Below are positions 62,068 to 64,000 of a stretch of 64,000 bases of DNA, in pieces. This DNA comes from Brugia malayi (taxonomy: Eukaryota > Nematoda > Chromadorea > Rhabditida > Onchocercidae). The position numbers and the translations under genes are program-made. Location of the stretch: the NCBI RefSeq assembly GCF_000002995.4, contig NW_025062476.1, positions 3,839,001 to 3,903,000 on the forward strand. Reading direction: 5' to 3'. Position 1 is the first letter of the stretch; each line of letters opens with the position of its first letter. The notes beneath the pieces were generated by a model. The model had not been told where the DNA came from, did no database searches, and saw nothing but the letters and a program-made list of their open reading frames with translations.

Positions 62068-63881
62068 GAAACTATAATAAATTTAACAAAACTTAGAATC
62101 ATTTATAAGCAACACGAAAGAAAAAGTAATTACTTAACATGAAGAATGAAATGACAACAATCAAACAAACAATAAAGAAATGCAACAGAACTTCACACAG
62201 TCCTATAATTTAATCTGCGTGGTCTATCTATCCAGCATCTCCTTGTAAGAATGTACACATTGTAATGTCGACATTACCAATTTTCTAGTCTTACTCTTCG
62301 TTAGACGAAAGAATAAACCAAAGAATTCTATCGCTAAAATCTTAATCCTACTGAGATAAAAAAAGTGAAAAAGACTGGGAGGAAATATTTTTATTCTTAT
62401 CAACAGCATAAGTGTTTTAACCAATAAAAAACAAGAGAAAAAATATCGGTAATCAGACAGGTGTAGATACATTAAGCAACTGTGGCATTAATATTCCGTG
62501 GACGCATACATTATTCCTGGAATAAATTTAAGTAAATTTTTTCATGTTTTCCTTACATATCATTCCGATATTGCTCCTTGTGCACATGTTTATACTATTT
62601 TACTTACTATCTTTAAATAAATTATAGTTATAATCATTTAAATGAATCATAGTTAATCACAGTTATCATACTGATGATGATCCAATGTTATAATATTATA
62701 TGCATCATTTCGCAATTTTTTTAAGTAACAACGGAGGAAAGTGAATTTTTTCTCCGTTATGACAATGTTAAGTGAGATACTTTTGCCCTTCATAAAGACA
62801 TACAGCTTCATTAGACATATGTATATGAATAGCTTTCCTAAGTTTCCAAAAATTGGGCAATATATTTAAAAAAATAAGTTATTTACGAGTTCCAGAAAGG
62901 CAACATCAATAGCAAAAATAATGACAACACACTGTTAAGTATGGAAAATATATCTCAAACAATCATATGAAACTCACATAACAGAGAAAATGAAAACAAA
63001 AAAAGAAAAAAAAGAAAGGAAAAAGAAAGAACAAGTAACAGACGAGACAAAGAGCTCCCAATGTATATACGTATTATTGATTACAGAAGTTAACATTTAA
63101 GGATTCAGTGTTACGTCATAAACAAATCAAAAAAAAAAAAATCAAACAAATATAGCTCTAAGTACGGAAACACTAAATATCACTGAATTAAGAATGCGAA
63201 CTTCCTTAGCAATTAAGGAAATCGTGGTTCTTGTTCAAAAATAGCTGAAATATTTCTGCAACTGCAAAAGACCAGTGAAATTTTAACCTTAAAAGAAATC
63301 CATCACATAATTAGCTCACTCTACAATAGTCCATAATTCTAAAATTCGAAATCTAAAAAGAGTGAGCACCTTTAGAAAATAAATAACAAAAGCATCAGAA
63401 ATGCATCATTCAATACTGACACTGATTGTACATATCAAATATCAGTCTTTACGCTGTTCTTGAATTTTTGAATGTCTAATCCTTAATCCTGCAAAATTCC
63501 CAAATTTATTGCTACCTCTTTTTTGTCATGATGATTCACATTCTTCATCATGACAGAAAAGCAGCAGAATAAGACATGTACCTTCAAAAATAGGCTTTAT
63601 CCATAGTTGTTACCGGAATATCTCAATCAAAAATTCCAAAATAAAAAAATAAAATAAAATAAAAAATTACAACTTGAAAACAAAGGGTTCATTTAGAAAA
63701 TTTCAACTTAATAAAACCCTTAATACAAAACATAAACAAATTGAATACTTTAAAAAATCAATAAGGGAAAATCAATCTCCTAATTTTCAATTAGCTAATC
63801 AAATCTACTTCTTCATAATCCATAAATCTTCTCAATAATATTATCGAACCCGGTATTTCACCACAAGGCTTTCAACGTCTT
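62068..63881. other. Intergenic or 3' UTR of the next minus-strand gene, no gene seen
   Basis: AT-rich with low-complexity purine runs (62997-63035). The minus frame at 62224-62472 has no splice context or motif. Confidence 0.5.
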
Positions 63882-63942
63882 TCAACGTCGATCTTTATCC
63901 CGATGCGCCGAAGAACTGTGATGTCGACGTGGTGAACTTTCC
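63882..63942 (-). CDS. Last exon of an RS-like protein, partial
   Basis: On the minus strand TTTTCTTAG precedes an open piece reading ESSPRRHHSSSAHRDKDRR and then a TGA (63882-63884). Ser-Pro-Arg/His and Arg-Asp-Lys-Asp-Arg strings are typical of the C-terminal RS-like tails of splicing factors, cyclin L or CDK12-type kinases. Only this exon is inside the window; the rest of the gene would lie to the right. The frame was chosen by composition, so confidence is limited. Confidence 0.42.
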
Positions 63943-64000
63943 CTAAGAAAATTTTGGAAAAATCCCTCAAGTTTACAAAAAGTTGAGATTTAAAACAAAA

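Overview
The window is nuclear DNA of a nematode, most likely a filarial/spirurid worm. It is very AT-rich, with many short GT-AG introns (and one likely GC-AG intron). Several start codons sit a few bases downstream of TTTCAG-type acceptors, as expected for spliced-leader trans-splicing. A nematode cuticle collagen and a nematode-type PIR-1 phosphatase are present. I see nothing bacterial and no Wolbachia-like insert. The species cannot be named from the sequence alone.

Layout. 1-1.6 kb: 3' part of a PIR-1/DUSP11-type RNA 5'-phosphatase (+). 5-7 kb: a small three-exon secreted protein (+). 9.42-15.60 kb: a complete BEL/Pao LTR retrotransposon on the minus strand, with two identical 208-bp LTRs, an ATAAC target-site duplication on each side, and one uninterrupted Gag-Pol frame ending in an env-like tail. 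About 17.5-17.8 kb: a decayed non-LTR reverse transcriptase scrap. 17.9-18.35 kb: a 30-bp minisatellite, 15 copies. 19.0-23.0 kb: a class II histone deacetylase (-). 23.6-25.3 kb: a decayed second BEL/Pao gag-protease (+). 25.3-33.7 kb: long gene-poor stretch. 33.8-34.2 kb: Sec61 beta (+). 35.4-42.7 kb: a 19-exon NOP2/NSUN1 rRNA m5C methyltransferase (+). 44.4-45.5 kb: a small two-helix membrane protein (-). 50.2-52.4 kb: a cuticle collagen (+). 53.3-57.4 kb: an unrecognised Lys/Ser-rich protein (+) whose last donor site has been tandemly duplicated. 59.8-62.05 kb: a YIPF1/2-type Golgi membrane protein (-). 63.9 kb: the last exon of an RS-like protein running off the right end (-).

The host genes are unrelated housekeeping or cuticle genes (RNA 5'-end processing, ribosome biogenesis, ER translocation, Golgi traffic, deacetylation, cuticle); I see no operon or pathway cluster. 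The most notable items are the apparently very young and possibly active BEL/Pao element with its truncated env-like tail, the 52-bp array that copies an exon/intron junction five times, and the minisatellite with a higher-order pattern. Gene models were built by hand from splice consensus, reading phase and remembered family signatures; exon ends should be treated as predictions.
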